This document shows, in pieces, positions 26,428-33,681 of a DNA stretch of 33,681 nt. The notes beneath the pieces are model-generated. The model saw only the letters and a list, made by a program, of their open reading frames with translations. It was not told where the DNA came from and searched no databases. Source of the DNA: Candidimonas sp. (GTDB lineage: Bacteria > Pseudomonadota > Gammaproteobacteria > Burkholderiales > Burkholderiaceae_B); the NCBI GenBank assembly GCA_004297945.1, contig SCRC01000119.1:1-33681 (forward strand), in the 5' to 3' direction. The translations under genes were made by a program, and so were the position numbers. Positions within the stretch are counted from its first letter, which is position 1. Every line of letters begins with the position of its first letter.

Positions 26428-26481
26428 TGATCGCTCCCTTGGAATAAATCGAGCCTAGTTTTATCTTCTTGTACAAGCCGT

Positions 26482-27600
26482 TCATACAACCACTACCGGC
26501 ACTCGTGGGGCCACTGCGCACATCAGCTCGTACCCCAAGGTACCCGAGGCGCGTGCGACCGCGTCGATCGAAGGGCCGCCCTCGCCCCACAGCACCACCT
26601 GACTGCCTACACGGGCCTGCGGCGCCGGAGTCAAGTCGACGATCAGCATATCCATCGACAACCGTCCCAGTGTGCGTGTCATGACACCATCCACACATAC
26701 GGGAGTGCCCGTGGGAGCATGGCGCGGGTAACCGTCGGCATAGCCACAAGCCGCCACCCCTATGGTCATGGCCTCCGGCGCCACGAAGGCGTGCCCATAC
26801 CCGACCCCCGCCCCCGCTTCGATGCGACGCACGCTAATCAATGCCGCACTAAGGGTCATGGCGGGGAGCAAGCCAAAGTCGCGGGCCGGCTTGTCGTCGA
26901 ACGGCGTCGCACCATACAGGCAAATGCCGGGGCGGACCCACTGTTCCACCGGCTCCAGCGTGGGCCACAGGCCGGGCGTGAGGGTTGCAGCCGAATTACA
27001 CACGCTTACCTTGCCAGGCAAATCGCGGGTCGTATGGTTGAATAGATGAATTTGCTCAGTCGTTACGACGGCATTGTCGTCGGCTCGCGCAAAATGAGTC
27101 ATTTTCCCCAACGAACCCAAAATGCGCTGTTCCTGCAAACCGATAGCGTTCCGATAGGCGTTCGTGTATTGCGACGCGGGAAACCCCAAGCGGTTCATTC
27201 CCGTATTCAATTTGATCAGGGCGTCTATTGGTTGACGCGGACGAGCCCTGGCCAGCATGTCGAGCTGTTCCTGATGGTGCACCGCAGTAGAGAGCCGGTA
27301 CTGATCAAGCACTGCGATATCGTCGGGCTCGAAAAACCCCTCAAGCAACAAAACAGGCTTGGTCCAGCCGGCTTGCCGACAGCGTACGGCTTCGTCGATA
27401 TCCAACATGGCCAGGCCGTCGGCTCTGGAAAACCCCCGAACCGCATTGAGAATACCGTGGCCATATGCGTTGGCCTTGACGACAGCCCAGACCAGAGGCC
27501 GCGGCCGATGGGCTGCGGCTGGCTTTAGTTGACGGGTCACGACTTCAAGATTATGACTTAATGCAGATAACGAAATGCGTGCCAAAATAGGACGTGGCAT
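26482..27600 (-). CDS. alr: Alanine racemase
   Basis: PLP-dependent enzyme converting L-alanine to D-alanine for peptidoglycan. The ATG at 27600 gives 372 residues, the usual size, with K42 in VVKANAYGHG as the PLP lysine and Y268 in GVGYGHAF as the catalytic tyrosine. An open frame extends to 27918, but that extension lies opposite hpnC and is not family-like. A strong ribosome binding site, AGGAGGAG, lies just two bases before the ATG (its AGGAGG core is four bases away). It starts the minus-strand series alr, SDR, radA and is divergent from hpnC, with only 48 bases between the starts. Confidence 0.96.
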   Translation of the reverse strand: MPRPILARISLSALSHNLEVVTRQLKPAAAHRPRPLVWAVVKANAYGHGILNAVRGFSRADGLAMLDIDEAVRCRQAGWTKPVLLLEGFFEPDDIAVLDQYRLSTAVHHQEQLDMLARARPRQPIDALIKLNTGMNRLGFPASQYTNAYRNAIGLQEQRILGSLGKMTHFARADDNAVVTTEQIHLFNHTTRDLPGKVSVCNSAATLTPGLWPTLEPVEQWVRPGICLYGATPFDDKPARDFGLLPAMTLSAALISVRRIEAGAGVGYGHAFVAPEAMTIGVAACGYADGYPRHAPTGTPVCVDGVMTRTLGRLSMDMLIVDLTPAPQARVGSQVVLWGEGGPSIDAVARASGTLGYELMCAVAPRVPVVVV

Positions 27601-27648
27601 AACTCCTCCTGGTAGCCGAAGTCTAATCCATCTTGCATAAAAGCGTAC
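27601..27648. promoter_or_regulatory. Compact alr/hpnC divergent intergenic region
   Basis: Only 48 bases separate the two divergent starts. The alr side contains its AGGAGGAG ribosome binding site at 27603-27610. No clear ribosome binding site or consensus promoter is visible for hpnC, so at least one promoter must overlap the opposing gene. Confidence 0.5.
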
Positions 27649-28473
27649 ATGGCCGTTGATCACTACGAAAACTTTCCGGTGGCATCCCTGCTTTTGCCGG
27701 CTCGGCTGCGCGAGCCCGTCACGCATATTTATCGCTTTGCGCGTAGTGCCGATGATATTGCCGACGAAGGCGATGCCAGCGAACCGACACGCCTGGCCCA
27801 ACTGGCAGGCTATCGCGAAGCACTGCAAAATATAGGCAGCGGCACATTCGAGCCTACGCCAACCGACGCGCTGGCAGACATCTTCATACCTCTTGCCCGT
27901 GCTATTCATACGCATCAACTTCCCCTACAGGCCTTTTTCGACCTGCTTTCGGCGTTCGAGCAGGACGTGAGCATCCATCGGTACCCCAACGACTCAGCGC
28001 TTCTCGATTACTGTTCACGCTCGGCCAACCCTGTGGGCCGCCTGATGCTCCACCTATATCAGGCCGTCAGCCCTCAAAACCTGCAAGAATCCGATGCCAT
28101 TTGCACGGGGTTGCAATTGGTCAATTTCTGGCAAGATGTAGCCATCGACTGGAAAAAGGCGCGTATTTATCTGCCGCAAGACAAGCTTGCACGTTACGGA
28201 GTCAGCGAAACGGACATCGCTACCCAACAAATCGGAGCTGCCTGGCAGGGCCTGATGCAAGCCCAGGTTCAACAAGCCCGCGAACTGCTCAAACGCGGCC
28301 TGCCTCTGGCGCGCCGTCTGCCCGGCCGCATCGGCCTGGAGCTACGACTGGTTGTGCACGGGGGTTTACGTATTCTTGAACGCCTCGACCAACTACACTA
28401 CGACGTATTCTTCCACCGACCTACCCTGCAAAAGCGCGACTGGGTTCTGCTGTTCTGGCGCGCGCTGCGTTGA
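27649..28473 (+). CDS. hpnC: Hydroxysqualene synthase HpnC
   Basis: Trans-isoprenyl diphosphate synthase-like enzyme that converts presqualene diphosphate to hydroxysqualene, the second step of the bacterial HpnCDE squalene route. The 274 residues contain both metal-binding aspartate motifs: DDIAD at 35-39 and QDVAIDWKKARIYLP with D163 and D167. The start MAVDHYENFPVASLLLP is typical. It is first of three adjacent genes hpnC-hpnD-hpnE; hpnD starts 37 bases after it. It is distinguished from HpnD by its N terminus and by gene order. Confidence 0.93.
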   Translation: MAVDHYENFPVASLLLPARLREPVTHIYRFARSADDIADEGDASEPTRLAQLAGYREALQNIGSGTFEPTPTDALADIFIPLARAIHTHQLPLQAFFDLLSAFEQDVSIHRYPNDSALLDYCSRSANPVGRLMLHLYQAVSPQNLQESDAICTGLQLVNFWQDVAIDWKKARIYLPQDKLARYGVSETDIATQQIGAAWQGLMQAQVQQARELLKRGLPLARRLPGRIGLELRLVVHGGLRILERLDQLHYDVFFHRPTLQKRDWVLLFWRALR

Positions 28474-28510
28474 CACCCTTACACTTTTCGGCCTACTTTT
28501 TTTTCGAAAC

Positions 28511-29374
28511 ATGAGCCCTGACGAATACTGCCAAGACAAGGCCGCCCAAAGCGGCTCGAGCTTCTATTACGCCTTTTTGTTTTTGCCGCCCCAGCGGCGC
28601 AAGGCTATCACGGCGCTTTACGCTTTTTGCCGGGAAGTGGACGATGTCGTCGACGAGTGCTCGGACCCTTCCGTAGCCCGGATCAAGCTCGCCTGGTGGC
28701 GTACGCAAATCGAACAGATGTTCGTGGGCAAAACCGACCACCCGGTCACCCAGGCCTTGGCCCCGCATATTGAGTCCTGCCGTCTGGATGCTCCACGGCT
28801 GCTGGCCATTATCGATGGCATGGAAATGGACCTGGACCTGACGCGCTATGTGGATTGGGCCGGCCTGAGCAAATACTGCTGGCATGCCGCAGGCGTGGTG
28901 GGCGAGCTATCGGCCGGCATTTTCGGCTATACGCAAGACGCCACACTGGAATTCGCCCAAAAGCTGGGCCTGGCCTTTCAGTTGACCAACATTATTCGAG
29001 ACGTAGGGGACGATGCGCGCCGCGGCCGCATTTACCTGCCCGTGGACGACATGCAGAAATACAATGTCCAGGCCTCGGAAATTTTAAACAAACAGCACTC
29101 AGAACGCTTTGTTGAACTCATGCGCTTTGAAACGCAACGCGCCAGACAATGTTATCGCGAGGCCATGCGGGCGCTGCCCGAAGCCGACCGGCGCGCACAA
29201 CGCCCTGGCTTGATGATGGCCGCCATTTATTACACGCTGCTCGAAGAGATTGAACGCGACAACTGGCAGGTTCTGGATCAACGCATTTCGCTTACCCCCA
29301 TACGCAAGTTATGGCTGGCCTGGAAAACCTGGGTCGGAGGCGGGCGCGGCCTTGTACAACAATTGGCCCAATGA
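28511..29374 (+). CDS. hpnD: Presqualene diphosphate synthase HpnD
   Basis: Condenses two farnesyl diphosphates to presqualene diphosphate, the first step of the HpnCDE route. The ATG at 28511 gives 287 residues starting MSPDEYCQDKAAQSGSSFYYAF, a typical HpnD start; an open frame to 28352 runs inside hpnC and is rejected. The aspartate motifs are DDVVD at 44-48 and RDVGDDARRGRIYLP with D164 and D168. Its stop overlaps the hpnE start (ATGA), so the two are probably translationally coupled. Confidence 0.95.
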   Translation: MSPDEYCQDKAAQSGSSFYYAFLFLPPQRRKAITALYAFCREVDDVVDECSDPSVARIKLAWWRTQIEQMFVGKTDHPVTQALAPHIESCRLDAPRLLAIIDGMEMDLDLTRYVDWAGLSKYCWHAAGVVGELSAGIFGYTQDATLEFAQKLGLAFQLTNIIRDVGDDARRGRIYLPVDDMQKYNVQASEILNKQHSERFVELMRFETQRARQCYREAMRALPEADRRAQRPGLMMAAIYYTLLEEIERDNWQVLDQRISLTPIRKLWLAWKTWVGGGRGLVQQLAQ

Positions 29375-30690
29375 AAATAGCCGTCATCGGTGCAGGCTGG
29401 GCAGGTTTGAGCGCAGCGGTTTATCTGCAGCGCAGCGGCCATCAGCCAGTCGTCTTCGAAGCGGCCCGAACCCTGGGCGGGCGGGCACGCAGCGTCCAAT
29501 CCCCCCCCTTGAACGCTACCGTCGATAATGGCCAGCATATATTGCTGGGCGCGTATACCGAAACGTGGGCCCTGATGCACGAGTTGCAGATTCCATTGGA
29601 ATCGCGCCTGCAACGGCTACGGCTTAACTTGCAAGCCGCAGACGGCAGTTTCCATCTTGAAGCCGCGTCGCTGCCCGCCCCCCTGCACCTGCTGGGCGGG
29701 ATACTGGGCGCGCGCGGCCTGAACGTGCCAGAACGTGTACGGTTCATCACCCTGATGCGAAGTCTGCGAGCTCGAGGTTGGATCGTGCCTGCGAGCGCCA
29801 CGGTCGGTGACTGGTTGCGAACCGCCCGGCAATCCGACCAGGTCGTACGCCGCTTTTGGCGGCCCTTATGCCTGGCAACGCTTAATACCCCCATCGAACA
29901 GGCCTGCGCCCAATTGCTGGCCAATGTTCTGCGCGACAGCCTCGGTGGCGCCCGGGACGCCTGCGACATCCTGCTGCCGCGCGTTCGTCTGTCCGAACTA
30001 TGGCCAGCGCAAGCGGCAGCAAAAATCGATCTGCGTTACGGCCGAGCCGTGCGCCGTCTGAATCGCCTGTCTGCCCACGTCGAGGTCGAAGCCGAACGCT
30101 TCGACGCCGCCCTGATTGCAACCAATGCTCCTTCGGCCTGGCGTTTGCTGAAACACGATGCGCCGTCGCCTGCGGATAAAGCCTATCTGGCGCAACTGGC
30201 AGCATTGCGCTACAACGCCATTGCAACTATTACCCTGGAGCTGGAGCATACCTGGAAGCTACCCGCCCCCATGCTGATGCTGTACGACTATCCCGAGAAA
30301 TGTCAGTTTGGCCAATGGCTGTTTGATGCCAGCCTGTTTATGAAATCGCCCGCAGATCGCCGGCGCCCGATGCTGACCGTTGTAATCAGCGACGCCCAGG
30401 CCTTGACGATGCACGCGCAAGAAACGATTGTTGCAGGGCTGTTGGAACAAATACGCGAGCAGACCCAAGGGCTTGCAGCCCTGCCCCCCATACGAGGCCA
30501 CGCCACAATCATCGAAAAGCGTGCGACATTTGCCGCCACTCCAGGCCTGGTCCGGCCAAAGAACACCACCCCCTGGCCACGAGTCTGGCTGGCCGGCGAC
30601 TATACCGACACGGGCTATCCCGCTGTATTGGAAGGGGCCGTACGCAGCGGCAAGCGCGCCGCGGAATTGATCACCGGCTATTTCTCCTGA
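29371..30690 (+). CDS. hpnE: Hydroxysqualene dehydroxylase HpnE
   Basis: FAD-dependent amine-oxidase-fold enzyme that reduces hydroxysqualene to squalene. The ATG at 29371 gives 439 residues starting MKIAVIGAGWAGLSAAVYL, a Rossmann GxGxxG motif for FAD at 7-12, followed by FEAARTLGGRARS. The C-terminal FAD motif is VWLAGDYTDTGYPAVLEGAVRSG in form (GDYTDTGYP visible near residue 410). An open frame to 29311 overlaps hpnD and is rejected. It ends the hpnCDE group; a repeat cluster follows rather than a squalene-hopene cyclase gene. Confidence 0.94.
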   Translation: MKIAVIGAGWAGLSAAVYLQRSGHQPVVFEAARTLGGRARSVQSPPLNATVDNGQHILLGAYTETWALMHELQIPLESRLQRLRLNLQAADGSFHLEAASLPAPLHLLGGILGARGLNVPERVRFITLMRSLRARGWIVPASATVGDWLRTARQSDQVVRRFWRPLCLATLNTPIEQACAQLLANVLRDSLGGARDACDILLPRVRLSELWPAQAAAKIDLRYGRAVRRLNRLSAHVEVEAERFDAALIATNAPSAWRLLKHDAPSPADKAYLAQLAALRYNAIATITLELEHTWKLPAPMLMLYDYPEKCQFGQWLFDASLFMKSPADRRRPMLTVVISDAQALTMHAQETIVAGLLEQIREQTQGLAALPPIRGHATIIEKRATFAATPGLVRPKNTTPWPRVWLAGDYTDTGYPAVLEGAVRSGKRAAELITGYFS

Positions 30691-30695
30691 TGGTC

Positions 30696-30786
30696 ATGGC
30701 AGCCACAAGGGCTGCCGCTACATCAAGAGGACGATCACAAGGGCTGCCGCTGACATCAAGAGGACGACCACAAGGGTCGCCCCTAC
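30696..30786 (+). repeat. Dispersed repeat plus imperfect 33-bp tandem units
   Basis: The core GGCAGCC-ACAAG-GGCTGCC (30698-30716) is followed by GCTACA. Two 33-bp units then follow, 30721-30753 and 30754-30786. Each starts CATCAAGAGGACGA, contains CACAAGGG, and ends like the repeat's right arm. The second ends in GGTCGCCCCTA, a related but distinct arm sequence. It fills most of the gap between hpnE and the acyl-CoA ligase gene. Confidence 0.8.
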
Positions 30787-30866
30787 ATAGACAGCATTTC
30801 GGGAAGATAGTAGAATGAAGTTCGCATCCCACAATAGCTGCATGAAGCACGCATTTGAAATGAGAC

Positions 30867-32522
30867 ATGATGAACCACATTTATGCCGACGGGCTGGATA
30901 AAAACCCGGCCAACTATGCCGCACTCACGCCGCTGACCTTCATCGAACGCACAGCTGCGGTTTACCCGCAACATCTGGCGGTAGTGCATGGAGCGGTGCG
31001 GCGCACTTGGAAAGAAACCTATGACCGCAGCCGCAGGCTGGCCTCGGCGCTAATTGCGCACGGCATCAAGGCGGGCGATACGGTCGCCGCCTTATTGCCC
31101 AATATCCCGGAAATGGTTGAAGCCCATTTCGGCGTTCCTATGGCGGGTGCCGTGCTCAATACCTTGAACACCCGGCTCGACCCGGAAACCATCGCCTTCA
31201 TGCTCTCCCACGGCGAGGCCCGCGCACTGCTGGTGGATCGCGAATTTAGCCCGCTCGTCAGCCAGGCGCTAAAACTTATGAAGCGGCTGGCAGAGCCCCC
31301 CCTCCTGATCATCGACATCGACGATAGCCAATATCAGGGGCCGGGCGAGCACATTGGCATCGTTGATTACGAAACGCTGCTCGCCGGCGGCGACCCGAAC
31401 TACAACTGGCAGCCGCCGTCCGACGAATGGGAAGCCATTTGCCTGAACTACACTTCGGGCACAACTGGCAATCCCAAGGGCGTGGTCTACCACCATCGTG
31501 GCGCCTACATCAACGCCATCAGCAATATTCTTGAATGGGACATGCCCAAGCACGCCGTCTACCTGTGGACCTTGCCCATGTTCCACTGCAACGGCTGGTG
31601 CTTTCCCTGGACTATCGCTGCGCGCGCCGGCGTCAATGTTTGTCTGCGTCGCGTCGACCCTCTGGCCATCTTTGATCTGATACGCCAAGAATGCGTCACC
31701 CATTATTGCGGCGCTCCCATTGTTCACAATATGCTGCTCAATACGCCCGACGAGTTCAAAACAGGCATTACCCACACGGTGCATGCTATGGTCGCGGGCG
31801 CCGCACCTCCCGCCTCCATGATCGAAGGCATGGAGCAGTTGGGTTTTGAACTGACGCACGTCTATGGGCTTACCGAGACCTACGGGCCGGCCTCGGTCTG
31901 CGCCCGGCACGACGACTGGAACCATCTGGATATCGGCGAACGCGCGCGGCTTAACGCCCGCCAAGGCGTACGCTACCATTTGCAGGATGCGATTTCGGTA
32001 CGAGACCCCGACACCATGCTGCCGGTGCCGGCCGACGGGGAAACCATGGGCGAAATCATGTTCCGTGGCAACATCACCATGAAGGGCTACCTGAAAAACC
32101 CGAAGGCAACACAAGACGCGTTTCGCGGCGACTGGTTTCATACCGGCGACCTGGCCGTGCTGTATCCCGACGGCTACGCAAAGATCAAGGATCGCAGCAA
32201 AGACATTATTATTTCAGGCGGCGAAAACATTTCCAGCATCGAAGTCGAAGATGTTCTATACCGCCACCCCGCCATCCTGGCCGCCGCCGTGGTCGCCAAG
32301 CCCGACCCGAAATGGGGCGAGACACCCATTGCCTTCATCGAACTGAAGGCGGGCGCCCAGGTCAGCGCCGAAGAGATCATTACCCATTGCAAACAGCACC
32401 TCACGGGCTTCAAGGTGCCGCGCCATATTGCGTTTGGCGAGTTGCCCAAGACGTCCACGGGCAAGATACAAAAATTCGAGCTAAGAAAACGTGCAGCGTC
32501 GACAGGCGCCATTGACGTATGA
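30867..32522 (+). CDS. Acyl-CoA synthetase (AMP-binding)
   Basis: Activates a carboxylic acid to its CoA thioester by an acyl-adenylate intermediate (ANL superfamily). The 551 residues carry the phosphate-binding loop TSGTTGNPKG at 196-205, YGLTETYGP at 333-341, the hinge region around WFHTGDLA (423-430), and the adenylation lysine K533 in TSTGKIQKF. MFHCNGWCFPW at 238-248 is typical of the branch containing medium-chain and methylmercaptopropionate ligases (AlkK/DmdB-like). The exact acid cannot be decided, as no pathway genes adjoin it. Two adjacent ATGs occur at 30867 and 30870; either may be used. Confidence 0.9.
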   Translation: MMNHIYADGLDKNPANYAALTPLTFIERTAAVYPQHLAVVHGAVRRTWKETYDRSRRLASALIAHGIKAGDTVAALLPNIPEMVEAHFGVPMAGAVLNTLNTRLDPETIAFMLSHGEARALLVDREFSPLVSQALKLMKRLAEPPLLIIDIDDSQYQGPGEHIGIVDYETLLAGGDPNYNWQPPSDEWEAICLNYTSGTTGNPKGVVYHHRGAYINAISNILEWDMPKHAVYLWTLPMFHCNGWCFPWTIAARAGVNVCLRRVDPLAIFDLIRQECVTHYCGAPIVHNMLLNTPDEFKTGITHTVHAMVAGAAPPASMIEGMEQLGFELTHVYGLTETYGPASVCARHDDWNHLDIGERARLNARQGVRYHLQDAISVRDPDTMLPVPADGETMGEIMFRGNITMKGYLKNPKATQDAFRGDWFHTGDLAVLYPDGYAKIKDRSKDIIISGGENISSIEVEDVLYRHPAILAAAVVAKPDPKWGETPIAFIELKAGAQVSAEEIITHCKQHLTGFKVPRHIAFGELPKTSTGKIQKFELRKRAASTGAIDV

Positions 32523-32557
32523 TGCCATTCCATCCAACAATTTAAGGAGATCTTCAC

Positions 32558-33018
32558 ATGCCATTAGCCATTACCCTGCATCTTCTTGCCGCAGTTATTT
32601 GGGTGGGCGGCATGTTTTTCGCTTATGTGGTCTTACGCCCCGTAGCAGGCCAACTGCTTGAACCTCCCCTGCGGCTAACGTTATGGACGCAGGCCTTCAA
32701 ACGATTCTTCCCATGGGTATGGCTTGCAGTGCTGATCTTGCTCATCTCATCACCGGCTTCTGGATGACCTTTGAACTATTGGGCGGCTTGGCTCGCGTGG
32801 GCATGCATGTGCATCTGATGATGACGCTTGGCATCATCATGATGGTGATTTTCTTGTATATTTGCTATCGGCCCTTGCCGCGCCTGAAGCGGGCCGTAGA
32901 CGAGAAAAACTGGTCCCAAGGAGCGCGGGATCTTAACCAGATCCGCAAGCTTATCGGCGTCAATCTTATTCTGGGCCTGCTGGTCATTTGCGTGGCCGGA
33001 ATCGGTCGCTTTCTGTAG
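32558..33018 (+). pseudogene. CopD-like four-helix membrane protein, frameshifted
   Basis: The first frame starts well, with ribosome binding site AAGGAGA seven bases before the ATG at 32558, and gives MPLAITLHLLAAVIWVGGMFFAYVVLRP. It runs to LILLIS and then hits a stop at 32765. The second frame continues from about 32749 with TGFWMTFELLGG to 33018. The switch falls exactly at a tandem CTCAT-CTCAT (32741-32750). Removing one copy restores a continuous 151-residue protein reading LILLITGFWM. The whole resembles the CopD-like family of small membrane proteins with conserved histidines (WVGGMFF, HVHLMMTLG), whose function is uncertain. It may be a recent pseudogene, or a sequencing or assembly error. 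Confidence 0.85.
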
Positions 33019-33033
33019 CCAGGAGGCCTAGTC

Positions 33034-33507
33034 ATGGCTGAGTATGTAGTCGAAGTAAGCTGGACACGAAATGGTCAGAATTTTTCAGGCAAAAAGTACA
33101 GCCGAAAGCATACTCTGCGCTTCGATGGTGGCGCAGAAATTCAAGCATCCTCGTCGCCTCATTTTGTACCGGCGCCGTGGTCAGACACAACGGCCGTGGA
33201 CCCTGAAGAGCTTTTCGTCTCATCTCTTTCCAGCTGCCACATGCTATGGTTTCTGTCGATCGCCGCCAAACAGGGATTTTGCATCGACCGGTATCTGGAC
33301 AACGCTGCTGGGGTAATGGGAGAAAATGCCGAAGGCAACTGGGCCATGACGCAGGTCACGCTTAAACCCGCGGTCAGTTTCTCAGGCGAAAAAATTCCTA
33401 GCAAAGCACAGATTGAAAGCATGCACCACGAAGCGCATGAAGAATGCTTCATCGCCAATTCAGTTAAAACCGACGTGCGCTGCGAACCGCAAATCGTTAG
33501 TTCATGA
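33034..33507 (+). CDS. OsmC-family peroxiredoxin-like protein
   Basis: A 157-residue OsmC/Ohr-family protein, expected to reduce organic peroxides or related electrophiles with paired cysteines in the cytoplasm. The two redox cysteines are C68 in SSLSSCHMLWFL and C138 in HEECFIANSV. PEELFVSSLSSCH and the C-terminal region match the general OsmC subgroup better than Ohr. A strong ribosome binding site, AGGAGG, lies seven bases before the ATG. It follows the CopD-like gene by 15 bases, so the two probably shared a transcript. Confidence 0.92.
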   Translation: MAEYVVEVSWTRNGQNFSGKKYSRKHTLRFDGGAEIQASSSPHFVPAPWSDTTAVDPEELFVSSLSSCHMLWFLSIAAKQGFCIDRYLDNAAGVMGENAEGNWAMTQVTLKPAVSFSGEKIPSKAQIESMHHEAHEECFIANSVKTDVRCEPQIVSS

Positions 33508-33546
33508 TGAACCGTCTTGCATTTATTCCATCTCCAAATCGTATTG

Positions 33547-33569
33547 ATGGCAGCCACTAGGGCTGCCAT
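33547..33569 (+). repeat. Dispersed repeat variant with CTAG loop
   Basis: ATGGCAGCC-ACTAG-GGCTGCCAT forms a 9-bp stem, longer than other copies because both ends read ATGGC/GCCAT. The loop changes ACAAG to ACTAG and the usual GCTACA tail is missing; GATGGTCGCCCCC follows, part of the related GGTCGCC arm type. It lies after the OsmC gene in the last 174 bases of the window, where nothing else was recognised. Confidence 0.8.
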
Positions 33570-33681
33570 AGATGGTCGCCCCCGTTTTGCCAAGCGTTCA
33601 ATCGGTGATGGTGGATAGGTCAAGATTGCAGCCATAGATCCGGACTTTCGTTTGGGGCCGTGGCCCCATGTCCCTGATGGA

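Noticed and set aside
27601..27918. Longer N terminus for alr
   Set aside because: The extension is antisense to hpnC, unlike alanine racemases, and the ATG at 27600 has a strong ribosome binding site.
32741..32750. Phase-variation switch at the CTCAT duplication
   Set aside because: Only two repeat copies are present; phase-variable tracts usually have many more, so a simple mutation or error is more likely.

Overview
The window looks like ordinary chromosome from a betaproteobacterium, most likely Alcaligenaceae (a relative of Bordetella and Pusillimonas). This rests on recognised gene content and order: dnaE followed directly by a lipopolysaccharide (LPS) core glycosyltransferase/deacetylase cluster, a Kdo kinase, a fused argA and hpnCDE. 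No 16S gene or other direct taxonomic marker is present. Coding density is high, and I see no tRNA, rRNA, insertion sequence, prophage or CRISPR array.

Layout. Positions 1-375 are a non-coding leader with three copies of a palindromic repeat. Then come rng (RNase G), a small convergent lipoprotein gene, and msbA (lipid A flippase). Divergent from msbA are a GT9 heptosyltransferase and a YdcF-like envelope protein. From 18072 down to 6016 one long minus-strand series reads hrpA, dnaE, GT4, deacetylase, GT2, deacetylase, GT4, with several stop/start overlaps. On the plus strand, argA is followed two bases later by a GT25 glycosyltransferase, then yggX. From 27600 down to 20844 a second minus-strand series reads alr, an SDR gene, radA, a TSUP permease, kdkA, an Spx/ArsC-like gene, rpiA and phoU. 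Divergent from alr is hpnC-hpnD-hpnE (squalene synthesis), then an acyl-CoA ligase, a CopD-like membrane gene broken by a 5-bp duplication, and an OsmC-family gene.

How the genes fit together. Much of the window serves the outer envelope: lipid A export (msbA), heptose addition, three further core transferases with two NodB-type deacetylases, a Kdo kinase, a GT25 transferase, and squalene synthesis. These sit among replication, RNA and metabolic housekeeping genes, some close enough for translational coupling.

Most notable signals: (1) a dispersed hairpin repeat family, core GGCAGCC-ACAAG-GGCTGCC, found only between genes, with one copy carrying a compensatory stem change; (2) a perfect tandem duplication of CTCAT that frameshifts the CopD-like gene; (3) a Pho-box-like direct repeat upstream of phoU; (4) an LPS core cluster with two deacetylases; (5) hpnCDE with no cyclase gene next to it. 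I found no clear candidate for a wholly new defence or mobile system.
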